From Desulfobulbaceae bacterium UBA5611 (GTDB lineage: Bacteria > Desulfobacterota > Desulfobulbia > Desulfobulbales > Desulfocapsaceae), in the NCBI GenBank assembly GCA_002424635.1, contig DIKT01000060.1:74354-87079 (forward strand): a stretch of DNA of 12,726 bases, read 5' to 3'. The notes under the pieces were generated by a model. That model searched no databases. It saw nothing but the letters and a program-made list of their open reading frames with translations, and was not told the origin of the DNA. Below, piece after piece: positions 1 to 6,627 of this stretch; positions within the stretch are counted from its first letter, which is position 1, and each line of letters opens with the position of its first letter. The translations under genes and the position numbers were made by a program.

Positions 1-378
1 CCTCGAGGCCGGTTGTCCGTAAAAATTGGCGGCAATTTGGGCATAGGCCAGATGACTGTCTTCAACCACAATGACACACTGGTCACAATGAGCCAACTGT
101 TCCAGGGGCACCCTGTTTTTCTGCACGATTATGGCTGCGCAATTGCTGCTCATCACCTGTTCCAGATAGGCATGACCATCTGTCTTCATCCCGGCCAGTG
201 CGACAAAAAGAGCTCCAGCCGCTAGTTTTCTTGAATCAACCGTCACCCCGGAAACCATAATATCCGCGGACAGGCCTTTACCTGAAATTGAATAGTCCAC
301 AGAATGCAGAAGCTGGCGCAGGGAGTACCCAGCAATCTGCTCTTGATTTTCATTTTTTTGAGACTTGGTCGTTGCCAT
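1..378 (-). CDS. murE: MurE N-terminus (UDP-MurNAc-tripeptide synthetase), cut by window edge
   Basis: Partial gene: 126 codons from ATG at 378-376 run off the window at base 1. The product would be the cytoplasmic ligase that adds the third amino acid (usually meso-diaminopimelate in Gram-negatives) to UDP-MurNAc-L-Ala-D-Glu. What is visible is the N-terminal UDP-binding domain: the family pattern VDSRKLAAGALFVAL (about residues 47-61), then a DGHAYLEQV segment, and near the edge FYGQP, matching the FYGxPS that precedes the ATP-binding loop in Mur ligases. The ATP-binding and catalytic domains lie outside the window. It begins 12 bp after the ftsI-type stop, so it is probably cotranscribed. 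The only purine-rich ribosome-site candidate, AAGGA, is about 16 nt before the ATG, which is long. Family is confident; the choice of MurE over MurF rests on the gene order and the SGVTVDSR block. Confidence 0.88.
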   Translation of the reverse strand, partial: MATTKSQKNENQEQIAGYSLRQLLHSVDYSISGKGLSADIMVSGVTVDSRKLAAGALFVALAGMKTDGHAYLEQVMSSNCAAIIVQKNRVPLEQLAHCDQCVIVVEDSHLAYAQIAANFYGQPASR

Positions 379-390
379 AAGTATTTTTAA

Positions 391-2373
391 TTATTCCTTC
401 AATCCGATCGCTTCTCTTAAAGATATCCCCTTGCCTGCCTTTTTGTCTTTTTTCAAGGTCAGCAGACATTCCTGCACACCATTAAGTGATGTTCCCGCAG
501 CCGGATGCTGCATGACCACACGGCCAGTCCCTTCGATTTTGATCTTAACTTTCTTATTCTGTAACAGGTGCAATGCTCGTCTCAGGCTTAAATTATTAAG
601 ATCGGGCATAATAAGCTGCTGCTGTTCAAGGATGGTCTGCAGTGCAACCAAGGCTTTTTTCTCCTGCTCATGATGATAATTACCCTCTTCTTTTTCAGAC
701 AAGCTCATCATGTCAGAAATATTTTTATGCACCTGATGCAGGGCGACCATTGATGGCAGGATCTTGGCGGCTGGTCCCGCCAAGTCGAACATATTTTTGG
801 CAGAGGCAGTAGAGGGCTCAAGGTAAGGTTGGCGTACTACCACCATTAAAATCAATTCCGGCTTATCCTTGGGAAGCAGAGCAAACATCATTTTACTCCT
901 TAGATATTCACCTCCCCTGGTCATCATTATTTCAGGTAAGTCAGCAGCGGCTGAGTCACTGGCCAGTCGATAACCTTTAAAAAAGAGATCATGCATATCT
1001 ATAAAAACTGAATCCAGCACCCCTTTCTGACCTTGGGCTCTAAATAATTTCCACGTTTCGGCCATGGCCGGAGGGGTATTTTGTACACTCTGCTCCCAGG
1101 TGCCGTCGGCCTTGGCCTCGATTATCTCAACATGTTTCAGTCGGTCTCCAGGCATAGAAGGCTTGAAGAAATACTCTCGATCACCATTACGTTCAAGAAC
1201 ACGGTCGAGCACATGCGGCATAACCTGATGGCCGCTTAACAGAGCATTCATGCCCAGAGCTATCTGTAAAGGTGTTGCGGTCACAGGTATGTCGGCAAAG
1301 GCAATGCCTGATGCTTCATGATCTTTTTCCGGTCCACTGCCTTTACCTCTGCCGCTCTGGACGGCAAAATCCAATTCAGGCAAGGCTGTCCAGCCTAACT
1401 GATCCAATATTCGCGACTCATGCCCACGATCTATTGATCCCGCCATGATGCTCCACGGATAAATCTCTTTATATCTGGCCCAATCGACCTGCAGCAGGGC
1501 CGCATCTTGAAAAAATCTTTGAACTTTCTGAGGAATAACTATTGGTTCCAGCAGGATATTGGCAAGGTTTTCTTTCTTGTACTGATAGAATAGATTCGGA
1601 TCAAAGGAGGGGAAATTGGCACTGGCAATGATCGCACCTGTGTCTGCCTCCATGAGAAGAGTAGCAATCTCTACTCCTTCATGGGCCAAAGCAAGCGCTT
1701 TCACATATTTTTCTAAAAAATCCTGAATCTTCAGGTCGATGGTCAAGACCAGATGCTGGCCACTGATCCCGGTTTTATAGTGGCCTTCTAGATTAACTTG
1801 CGAGAAATCATCCTGGCTGATACTGGCCTGATCAAGAAGACGGTTATAATAATGCTCTGTTCCAGCCAGTCCGATATTATGGTCGGCAAAACCAATAATA
1901 TGTGCAGCAGTATCCTTATAAGGATAATAACGAACCTTTTCCTGATGTAAATGAACACCTGGTAAATGAAGATCCGACACAGCTTTTTCTTCTTCGAGAC
2001 TGATATCCTTGGCCAACCAGATCCGCTGTATTTCTTGATCCAAACGTCCAAGTAATTCCTGCTCATTAATACCTAAAACTGCGGCCAGCTGATTGGCGCT
2101 CTCATGGATATCTTCTAATTCTCTGGGCCTTACATAAACAGAGACCCGATCAAGCGAAACTGCTATTTCTTTGAATTTTCTATCATAAATCGTCCCTCGT
2201 GTGTTTTGCTTATCAGTCACCTTCGCCTGCTCCGGCAATACCATACGAGTGAAACCAGCGATTTCCTGGTTGTATAAAAGGATACAGGCCAGAGTCACAG
2301 CAAGAGCCATACCTATAATCACCAATCTGTTTCGTCCGCTCTTCCTTATCCTCCGTCGTGACTGTATGACCAT
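391..2373 (-). CDS. ftsI: FtsI/PBP3-type division protein with degenerate transpeptidase motifs and PASTA tail
   Basis: A 660-residue class B penicillin-binding-protein homologue in the usual FtsI position between ftsL and murE. Visible in order: basic N-terminus; one membrane anchor (about 17-34); the dimerisation-domain motifs RGTIYDR (59-65) and LAGTEHYYN (169-177); a transpeptidase-like region; and a C-terminal PASTA domain (about 589-635, with MPDL and QHPAAGTSL). In known FtsI proteins the acyl-enzyme serine lies in EPGSxxK. Here the aligned segment is EPIVIPQ (276-282), with neither Ser nor Lys in place. The later SxN is not recognisable (WSIM, 307-310), and KTGT is replaced by TRGG (485-488). 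Scaffold stretches such as VTATPLQIAL (364-373) and the strand ending MVVVRQP (510-516) are kept. The frame is uninterrupted, so this reads as a conserved but catalytically inactive homologue rather than a decaying gene. No Shine-Dalgarno is seen before the ATG. The gene symbol reflects position and homology, not proven activity. Confidence 0.85.
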   Translation of the reverse strand: MVIQSRRRIRKSGRNRLVIIGMALAVTLACILLYNQEIAGFTRMVLPEQAKVTDKQNTRGTIYDRKFKEIAVSLDRVSVYVRPRELEDIHESANQLAAVLGINEQELLGRLDQEIQRIWLAKDISLEEEKAVSDLHLPGVHLHQEKVRYYPYKDTAAHIIGFADHNIGLAGTEHYYNRLLDQASISQDDFSQVNLEGHYKTGISGQHLVLTIDLKIQDFLEKYVKALALAHEGVEIATLLMEADTGAIIASANFPSFDPNLFYQYKKENLANILLEPIVIPQKVQRFFQDAALLQVDWARYKEIYPWSIMAGSIDRGHESRILDQLGWTALPELDFAVQSGRGKGSGPEKDHEASGIAFADIPVTATPLQIALGMNALLSGHQVMPHVLDRVLERNGDREYFFKPSMPGDRLKHVEIIEAKADGTWEQSVQNTPPAMAETWKLFRAQGQKGVLDSVFIDMHDLFFKGYRLASDSAAADLPEIMMTRGGEYLRSKMMFALLPKDKPELILMVVVRQPYLEPSTASAKNMFDLAGPAAKILPSMVALHQVHKNISDMMSLSEKEEGNYHHEQEKKALVALQTILEQQQLIMPDLNNLSLRRALHLLQNKKVKIKIEGTGRVVMQHPAAGTSLNGVQECLLTLKKDKKAGKGISLREAIGLKE

Positions 2374-2397
2374 TTTATTTTATTTATTGATCAACCA

Positions 2398-2426
2398 ATT
2401 TTAAGTACCTGCTTGTTGCGATTCAA
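2398..2426 (-). promoter_or_regulatory. Candidate sigma-70 promoter for the ftsI-type gene
   Basis: On the minus strand TTGAAT (2426-2421) and TAAAAT (2403-2398) are separated by 17 bp, matching four of six and five of six bases of the -35 and -10 consensus. Initiation would fall near 2391, giving a leader of under 20 nt before the ATG at 2373. Together with the 189-bp gap after ftsL, this suggests the ftsI-type gene can be transcribed separately from the mraZ operon. AT-rich DNA gives chance matches, so confidence is limited. Confidence 0.4.
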
Positions 2427-2475
2427 AGCGCTTGGTCATTTATTCATGACATTCAAATCACTAAGCCGCTGTAAA

Positions 2476-2565
2476 AAATAACATGGCCATCTAAGTGCCC
2501 GGAGCGGCATAAGGAGCCGTAACGAAATAGATATAAATGGCCATGTTATTTCGTAACGGCTCCTA
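2476..2565. repeat. Two interleaved inverted repeats between ftsL and ftsI
   Basis: Arm A (2476-2490, AAATAACATGGCCAT) is the exact inverse of A' (2537-2551). Arm B (2512-2528, AGGAGCCGTAACGAAAT) is the inverse of B' (2548-2564) with one mismatch. The order is A-B-A'-B', and A' and B' overlap by four bases, so the two stems cannot both form as simple nested hairpins. They are either alternatives or a pseudoknot-like fold. B' reaches into the ftsL stop codon (2563-2565). No run of T follows on the minus strand, so it is not a classical intrinsic terminator. It could be an mRNA-processing or attenuation element, or the remains of a small mobile repeat. Confidence 0.75.
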
Positions 2566-2569
2566 AAAG
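2508..2569 (-). repeat. Dispersed ~61-bp repeat, copy 1
   Basis: Read on the minus strand from CTTTTAG (2569-2563) to CCTTATG (2514-2508). It aligns with 10877-10937 on the plus strand over the whole length with a single one-base gap. By eye, 48 of 61 aligned positions are identical, including a shared 13-mer GTTACGAAATAAC and the outer ATTTCGnTACGGCT. Its two ends form an imperfect hairpin (B/B' of the interleaved repeat). It overlaps the ftsL stop codon. Confidence 0.7.
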
Positions 2570-2925
2570 CGGGTTACCTGATTTTTTTCCGGGACATAAA
2601 GAGCCAGCCGGTTTGCAGCTATTTCATTAAGATAAGCCGGTGAATAAAGACGGGCCCGCTCCGCCCTGAGTTTGATATTCTCATCAACCAGCAGGTAACA
2701 ACCTTCCTCAGCACTCATTACTTCCAGCGCCAGTTTGTTCACAGCAGCAGAGAGCCACAAATTAACCAGAAACAAGACAGGACAGATTATTAGCACCACC
2801 CTGCCCACTATTATCAACAATCCCTTGGGAACAATCAGAGCAGCGCTCTTCTGACGCCATTGTTGTCTAATGGTGGATATCATCATGGGACGGGTACAGG
2901 TTTGGGCGGATTGACTGATAAACAT
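2563..2925 (-). CDS. ftsL: FtsL-like small bitopic division protein
   Basis: A 120-residue protein in the ftsL slot between rsmH and the ftsI-type gene. FtsL forms a periplasmic coiled-coil complex with FtsB/FtsQ and helps recruit and activate FtsW-FtsI. Visible: a cytoplasmic basic N-terminus (about 1-35), one hydrophobic membrane segment (about 36-60), then a short periplasmic helix with hydrophobic and charged spacing (about 62-95). The C-terminal pattern LNEIAANRLALYVPEKNQV (99-117) resembles the FtsL ending, a helix followed by Pro and a QV motif. Primary sequence is poorly conserved in this family, so the call leans on topology and neighbours. The start at 2925 is favoured over Met14/Met15 because AGAGGAG lies at 2938-2932, six bases before the ATG. 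The gap to rsmH is 50 bp. Its stop codon lies inside the repeat structure. Confidence 0.78.
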   Translation of the reverse strand: MFISQSAQTCTRPMMISTIRQQWRQKSAALIVPKGLLIIVGRVVLIICPVLFLVNLWLSAAVNKLALEVMSAEEGCYLLVDENIKLRAERARLYSPAYLNEIAANRLALYVPEKNQVTRF

Positions 2926-2975
2926 TGTACGCTCCTCTGCTTGATGGTCAATACTTTTATGATCAGATTATGACT

Positions 2976-3866
2976 TTATTTTCTGACCGCTACTCTCAAT
3001 CTGGCACTGCGTGCCCGGTAATTCTCCGCAATTTCCAACTCTGTCGGCATAATTGGCTTGGCGGTCATTATTTCCATATCATGCTGTTCTCTGAACTTTC
3101 GCTTCACCATTCGATCTTCCAGGGAATGAAAGGATATTACACAGAACCGGGCTCCGGCACGAAGCAATGGCGGCGCATCATCGAGAATTTGGGCCAGATT
3201 TTCCAGCTCGCTATTGACCGCGATGCGCAGGGCTTGAAAAACCTTGGTGGCCACATGAATCTTGTCCGGATGAAAACGCCGAGGAATTGCCCGGGCCACA
3301 ACGGCTGCCAATTGACCTGAAGTCAGGATCTTTTCGGGATAACGCACCCGCACAATCTCCCGGGCAATTGGTCGAGCCTGTTTTTCATCTCCATAATAAA
3401 AAAAAATATCAGCCAGTTCTTCCTCGGTACAGGTGGCCAGAAGTGAAGCCGCCGTCATTTCTCGCCTATTATCCATTCGCATATCAAGCGGTTCATCCCG
3501 TTTAAAGCTGAAGCCACGGCCACCCAGATCCAGTTGCAGGGATGACAGGCCGATATCAATGAGAATACCATCAACCTGCTCTATTCCGAGCTCTGCCAGC
3601 CCGGCACCGATTTCGGCAAAATTACGTCTGACAATGGTCACCCGCCCCCCAAAGGACTGCAACCTTACCTGACTCCGGGCAATGGCTTCTTCATCCCATT
3701 CGAAGGCAATGACCCGGCCATCAGGTGAGCTCTGGCGCAAAATCATTTCGGTGTGGCCGCCCAGACCTAAGGTGCCGTCTACATAAAAGCCGCCGGGGCG
3801 GGGAGCGAGATAATGCTCAACCTCTGCGGGCAATACCGAACAATGGACTGGAGCCTCCGGCTCCAT
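2976..3866 (-). CDS. rsmH: 16S rRNA (cytosine-1402-N4)-methyltransferase RsmH (MraW)
   Basis: A 296-residue SAM-dependent methyltransferase that places the N4-methyl on C1402 of 16S rRNA in the ribosomal P site. Visible motifs: the SAM-binding loop VDGTLGLGGHTEMIL (29-43); DGILIDIGLSSLQLD (99-113); RGFSF followed by PLDMRMD (117-132); RIAVNSELENL (214-224); the family signature SFHSLEDR (245-252); and a RARSARLRV end (284-292). The length fits the family (about 300-315). The start ATG overlaps the mraZ stop by one base (TGATG), indicating translational coupling, with a GGGGAT ribosome-site candidate inside the mraZ end. It is the second gene of the dcw cluster, as in most bacteria. Confidence 0.97.
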   Translation of the reverse strand: MEPEAPVHCSVLPAEVEHYLAPRPGGFYVDGTLGLGGHTEMILRQSSPDGRVIAFEWDEEAIARSQVRLQSFGGRVTIVRRNFAEIGAGLAELGIEQVDGILIDIGLSSLQLDLGGRGFSFKRDEPLDMRMDNRREMTAASLLATCTEEELADIFFYYGDEKQARPIAREIVRVRYPEKILTSGQLAAVVARAIPRRFHPDKIHVATKVFQALRIAVNSELENLAQILDDAPPLLRAGARFCVISFHSLEDRMVKRKFREQHDMEIMTAKPIMPTELEIAENYRARSARLRVAVRK

Positions 3867-4336
3867 CAGAAAATCCCCAGTTTAGCCAGACTCTCGTTGT
3901 AATCTCCAAAGTTGTCGCGGGTGGCCTGATTTTCTAAATTCCAGCCATCTTTATCCCAGATCTCCACATGATCAAGCATGCCGGTCAGAACCACATCCTT
4001 GATGATTCCGCTCTCACTGCGCAGCGACGGAGGTATCAGCACCCGGCCCTGTTTATCAGGAAGACAGGGCGTTACGCCGGAGACTACTAGTCTGATAAAA
4101 TTAGTCATACCGGTTAGTTCACGACCATTGGTCAATAATTTATTTTCGATAATTTCCCATTGAGACACAGGAAAGAGGCGAAGATGAGCACCCCAGCTAG
4201 TCAACATCAATTCTTCAGAATCATAACGAGCAAGAACGTCCCGGAATCTGGCGGGTATATTCAATCGTCCTTTGATATCAAGAGCGTGTTCCGACCGGCC
4301 CCGAAATCTTCTGCCTGTTAAATCGCTGTTTTCCAT
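3866..4336 (-). CDS. mraZ: MraZ, transcriptional regulator of the dcw cluster
   Basis: A 156-residue protein with two tandem AbrB/SpoVT-like DNA-binding repeats, each marked by the family DxxGR pattern: DIKGRLNIPARFR (20-32) and DKQGRVLIPPSLR (94-106). MraZ forms rings that bind direct repeats upstream of its own gene and, in characterised species, regulates the operon. The frame stays open upstream to an ATG at 4420, but I reject that start. It lies between the -35 and -10 of the predicted promoter, the transcript should begin near 4393, and the added residues are the translated operator repeats. From ATG 4336 the protein starts MENSDLTGRRFRG, as in family members. The ribosome site GGGAGG is very close (two bases from the ATG) and is part of the last operator repeat, so MraZ binding or mRNA structure there could affect initiation. 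Confidence 0.95.
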   Translation of the reverse strand: MENSDLTGRRFRGRSEHALDIKGRLNIPARFRDVLARYDSEELMLTSWGAHLRLFPVSQWEIIENKLLTNGRELTGMTNFIRLVVSGVTPCLPDKQGRVLIPPSLRSESGIIKDVVLTGMLDHVEIWDKDGWNLENQATRDNFGDYNESLAKLGIF

Positions 4337-4340
4337 AGCC

Positions 4341-4390
4341 TCCCGCCACCATCTCCCACCACACTCCCCTCTGCGCCACTTTACTCCACT
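4341..4390 (-). promoter_or_regulatory. MraZ operator: five head-to-tail 10-bp repeats
   Basis: Reading the minus strand from 4390 to 4341 gives five consecutive decamers: AGTGGAGTAA, AGTGGCGCAG, AGGGGAGTGT, GGTGGGAGAT, GGTGGCGGGA. Each begins RGKGG and the period is exactly 10 bp, one helical turn. Characterised MraZ proteins bind GTGGG-like boxes separated by about 5 bp in just this arrangement. The array runs from about the transcription start to four bases before the mraZ ATG, so it lies entirely in the 5' leader. A further AGTGG (4421-4417) sits in the promoter spacer, about 31 bp upstream of the first box. Confidence 0.88.
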
Positions 4391-4399
4391 ACCTATCCT

Positions 4400-4427
4400 T
4401 TTATAGTAGGTAGAAGCCACTTGTCAA
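4400..4427 (-). promoter_or_regulatory. Predicted sigma-70 promoter of mraZ / dcw cluster
   Basis: On the minus strand a perfect TTGACA (4427-4422) is followed after 16 bp by TATAAA (4405-4400), five of six bases of the -10 consensus. The DNA just upstream is A/T-rich, including CTAATT-TTT-AATTAG (about 4453-4439), and could serve as an UP element. Initiation would be near 4393, giving a leader of about 57 nt that contains the five MraZ boxes. This is the strongest promoter match I found in the window. Confidence 0.85.
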
Positions 4428-4726
4428 GATTTTTTCTAATTAAAAATTAGATTCTCCCAAACGCTACTGCGCAATAAATCATCAGCTAGAAGGCAGATGG
4501 GCTAAAGACATTTAACGATAGAAATCATTCAAGATTAAAGCCAGGATGGCCTTACGGGCAGAGCCATCATTCATTTAAAATGATAAATTAAATCTGAGGA
4601 TTAGTTTGCGGGAAAAAACGGGACGGATTTGAAGGAAAGTGGGGTAAAAAAATAATAAGCACGATGGCACGTTGGCAAGCTTAGCAAACGGACCGGACCA
4701 ACCAGGTATTTAAAGGATCAGTTTGA
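4428..4726. other. Gene-free region between panB and the mraZ promoter
   Basis: About 300 bp of A/T-leaning sequence with no credible gene on either strand; the open frames are very short. No strong terminator for the ruv-panB transcript is visible. A T-run on the minus strand (about 4654-4646) is not preceded by a clear stem. The best hairpin is AAAGCCA-GGA-TGGCCTT (4537-4553), seven pairs including one G-T, followed on the minus strand by TTTAATCTT only in part. Short direct repeats such as TGGCA (4665-4669, 4673-4677) have no obvious meaning. I see nothing else here that I can name. Confidence 0.6.
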
Positions 4727-5566
4727 TTATTTCCGGGCCAGCAGCTCACTTAAATCTATCTGGCTGGTAAAACTGTGGGCTGCATCCGGAAAGGAACCGT
4801 GGCGAACCTCTTCGGCATAGCGCAGTATATTGTCTTTAATCAGCGGTGACAGACTGACGTAGGTTTTGACAAAACTGGGAATAAATTTCTCAAACATCCC
4901 CAGCAGGTCATGAGTGACCAGCACCTGACCGTCACAATGCACCCCGGCCCCAATGCCGATGGTAGGAATTGACAGTTTTTCTGAAATAATCCTGGCCAGT
5001 TGCTCAGGGATACACTCCAAAACCAGACCAAAGGCTCCGGCCTGTTGTAAAGCTTCGGCGGCGGCTATCATCTTCCTGGCGGACTCCAGATCTTTGCCCT
5101 GCACTTTATAGCCGCCAAGTTGCGAAGCTGTTTGCGGCGTCAAGCCAAGATGACCCATCACCGGAATACCGGCCGCGACCATAGCCGCCACCGTCATACA
5201 TACTTCCTGGCCGCCCTCAAGCTTTACGGCATCACAGCCCGCCTCCTTGAGGAAGCGGCCGCCATTGACAATGGCATCACGAGGACTGCTCTGATACGAG
5301 CCAAAGGGCATATCACCAATGACAAAGGCCGTGGCTGCCCCGCGCCTGACCGCCGCCGCATGGTGGATCATCTCATCCATGGTCACCGGCACTGTGGAAT
5401 CATAACCAAGCGCCACCATGCCGAGCGAATCACCGACCAGCAGGACATCCACATCGCATCCGGCCAGCAGGGCTGCCATGGAGGCATCATGGGCAGTCAG
5501 CATGGTGATCTTATTACCGGCTGACTTCATGGCAATAATTTCAATGACGGTCTTTTTCTTAGCCAT
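4727..5566 (-). CDS. panB: 3-methyl-2-oxobutanoate hydroxymethyltransferase (ketopantoate synthesis)
   Basis: A 279-residue TIM-barrel enzyme that transfers a hydroxymethyl group from 5,10-methylene-tetrahydrofolate to alpha-ketoisovalerate, the first committed step of pantothenate and coenzyme A synthesis. The family motifs are present: KITMLTAHDASMA (19-31), LLVGDSLGM (42-50), GDMPFGSY (84-91), AVKLEGG (113-119), GHLGLTPQ (138-145), ECIPE (184-188) and TIGIGAG (202-208). The expected metal ligands Asp46, Asp85 and Glu117 and the catalytic Glu184 are all there. Length is normal. It starts eight bases after the ruvB stop. No Shine-Dalgarno is visible before the ATG, so translation probably depends on ribosomes arriving from ruvB. 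Finding panB at the end of a recombination operon is a positional linkage, with no functional link I can show. Confidence 0.96.
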   Translation of the reverse strand: MAKKKTVIEIIAMKSAGNKITMLTAHDASMAALLAGCDVDVLLVGDSLGMVALGYDSTVPVTMDEMIHHAAAVRRGAATAFVIGDMPFGSYQSSPRDAIVNGGRFLKEAGCDAVKLEGGQEVCMTVAAMVAAGIPVMGHLGLTPQTASQLGGYKVQGKDLESARKMIAAAEALQQAGAFGLVLECIPEQLARIISEKLSIPTIGIGAGVHCDGQVLVTHDLLGMFEKFIPSFVKTYVSLSPLIKDNILRYAEEVRHGSFPDAAHSFTSQIDLSELLARK

Positions 5567-5574
5567 AGATTAGT

Positions 5575-6627
5575 TCACGTATCAAAAAGTGAAGGCTGCC
5601 GGTCCTGCTGGGGACATGGCCGCTTAAAATGTTGATAGGCCTTCATGGTGGCCATGCGCCCGCGGGGGGTCCTGGCTAGAAAGCCGGACTGGATCAGAAA
5701 AGGTTCATACACATCTTCCAGGGTGTTTTTCTCTTCACAGACCACAGTAGCCAAGGTCTCCAGCCCAATAGGACCGCCTTGAAAGGTATCAATAATGGTC
5801 AGCATGATCCGCCGATCCATCTCATCAAGCCCAAAACCATCAACATTCAGCAGATTGAGGGCTGCATCAGCCACTTTGGCATCAATGAGCGGATGATTGC
5901 CGACCTCGGCAAAGTCCCGCACCCGCCGTAGCAGTCGATTGGCAATCCGGGGAGTACCGCGGGATCTTCGGCCCAGCTCCAGGGCCCCGCTGGCGTCGAT
6001 GCGCATCCCCAGAATAAGGGCCGAACGCTGAACAATAATGACCAGTTCCTCCGGGGCATATAATTCAAGACGGAGGATAACCCCAAAACGATCGCGCAAG
6101 GGCGGGGTCAGCAGACCGGTACGGGTGGTGGCTCCGACCAGGGTAAAACGGGGCAGATCCATACGTACTGATCTGGCGCCAGGACCCTGACCAATAATCA
6201 GATCAAGCTGGAAATCCTCCATGGCCGGATAAAGAATTTCCTCGACTGCATGATTCAAGCGGTGGATCTCATCAATAAAGAGGATATCGCCTTCCTGCAG
6301 GCTGGTGAGGATAGCGGCAAGATCGCCCTGCCGCTCAATGACCGGGCCGGATGTCACCTTAATACCGGCCTCCATTTCATTGGCTATAATATGTGAGAGA
6401 GTAGTCTTACCAAGGCCGGGAAAGCCATGAAAGAGGACATGATCCAGAGGTTCGCCGCGGCCTTTGGCAGCCCGGATAAAGATATCCAGACTCTTGCGCA
6501 ATCCCTCCTGACCGATATAATCCGCCAGCCTTTTGGGCCGCAGATCATACTCATTCAAGGGGTCACGGTTGACCGCCCTGGGGGTGACCAACCGTTCACC
6601 AACCCCTATTTCTTCTTCGATATTCAT
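5575..6627 (-). CDS. ruvB: Holliday junction branch-migration ATPase RuvB
   Basis: A 350-residue AAA+ motor. Two RuvB hexamer rings flank the RuvA-bound junction and pump DNA through it. Visible: N-terminal LRPKRLADYIGQ (29-40); Walker A GFPGLGKTT (68-76), with Phe where most family members have Pro; Walker B FIDEIHRL (117-124); sensor GATTRTGLL (165-173); the arginine-finger segment LRDRFG (177-182); and a C-terminal winged-helix region with RTPRGR near the end, which follows the usual family wording. Length is typical. Its ATG overlaps the ruvA stop by four bases (ATGA), a sign of coupled translation and of balanced RuvA/RuvB synthesis. Confidence 0.98.
   Translation of the reverse strand: MNIEEEIGVGERLVTPRAVNRDPLNEYDLRPKRLADYIGQEGLRKSLDIFIRAAKGRGEPLDHVLFHGFPGLGKTTLSHIIANEMEAGIKVTSGPVIERQGDLAAILTSLQEGDILFIDEIHRLNHAVEEILYPAMEDFQLDLIIGQGPGARSVRMDLPRFTLVGATTRTGLLTPPLRDRFGVILRLELYAPEELVIIVQRSALILGMRIDASGALELGRRSRGTPRIANRLLRRVRDFAEVGNHPLIDAKVADAALNLLNVDGFGLDEMDRRIMLTIIDTFQGGPIGLETLATVVCEEKNTLEDVYEPFLIQSGFLARTPRGRMATMKAYQHFKRPCPQQDRQPSLFDT

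Noticed and set aside
2435..2450. GTCAT-n6-ATGAC hairpin upstream of ftsI
   Set aside because: Only five pairs in A/T-rich DNA; expected by chance.
4337..4420. Upstream extension of mraZ to an ATG at 4420
   Set aside because: The extra 28 codons translate the operator repeats and promoter; the predicted transcript starts near 4393, downstream of that ATG.
4646..4680. T-run downstream of panB as an intrinsic terminator
   Set aside because: The bases before it form direct repeats (TGGCA, GTGC) and not an inverted stem, so there is no terminator hairpin.
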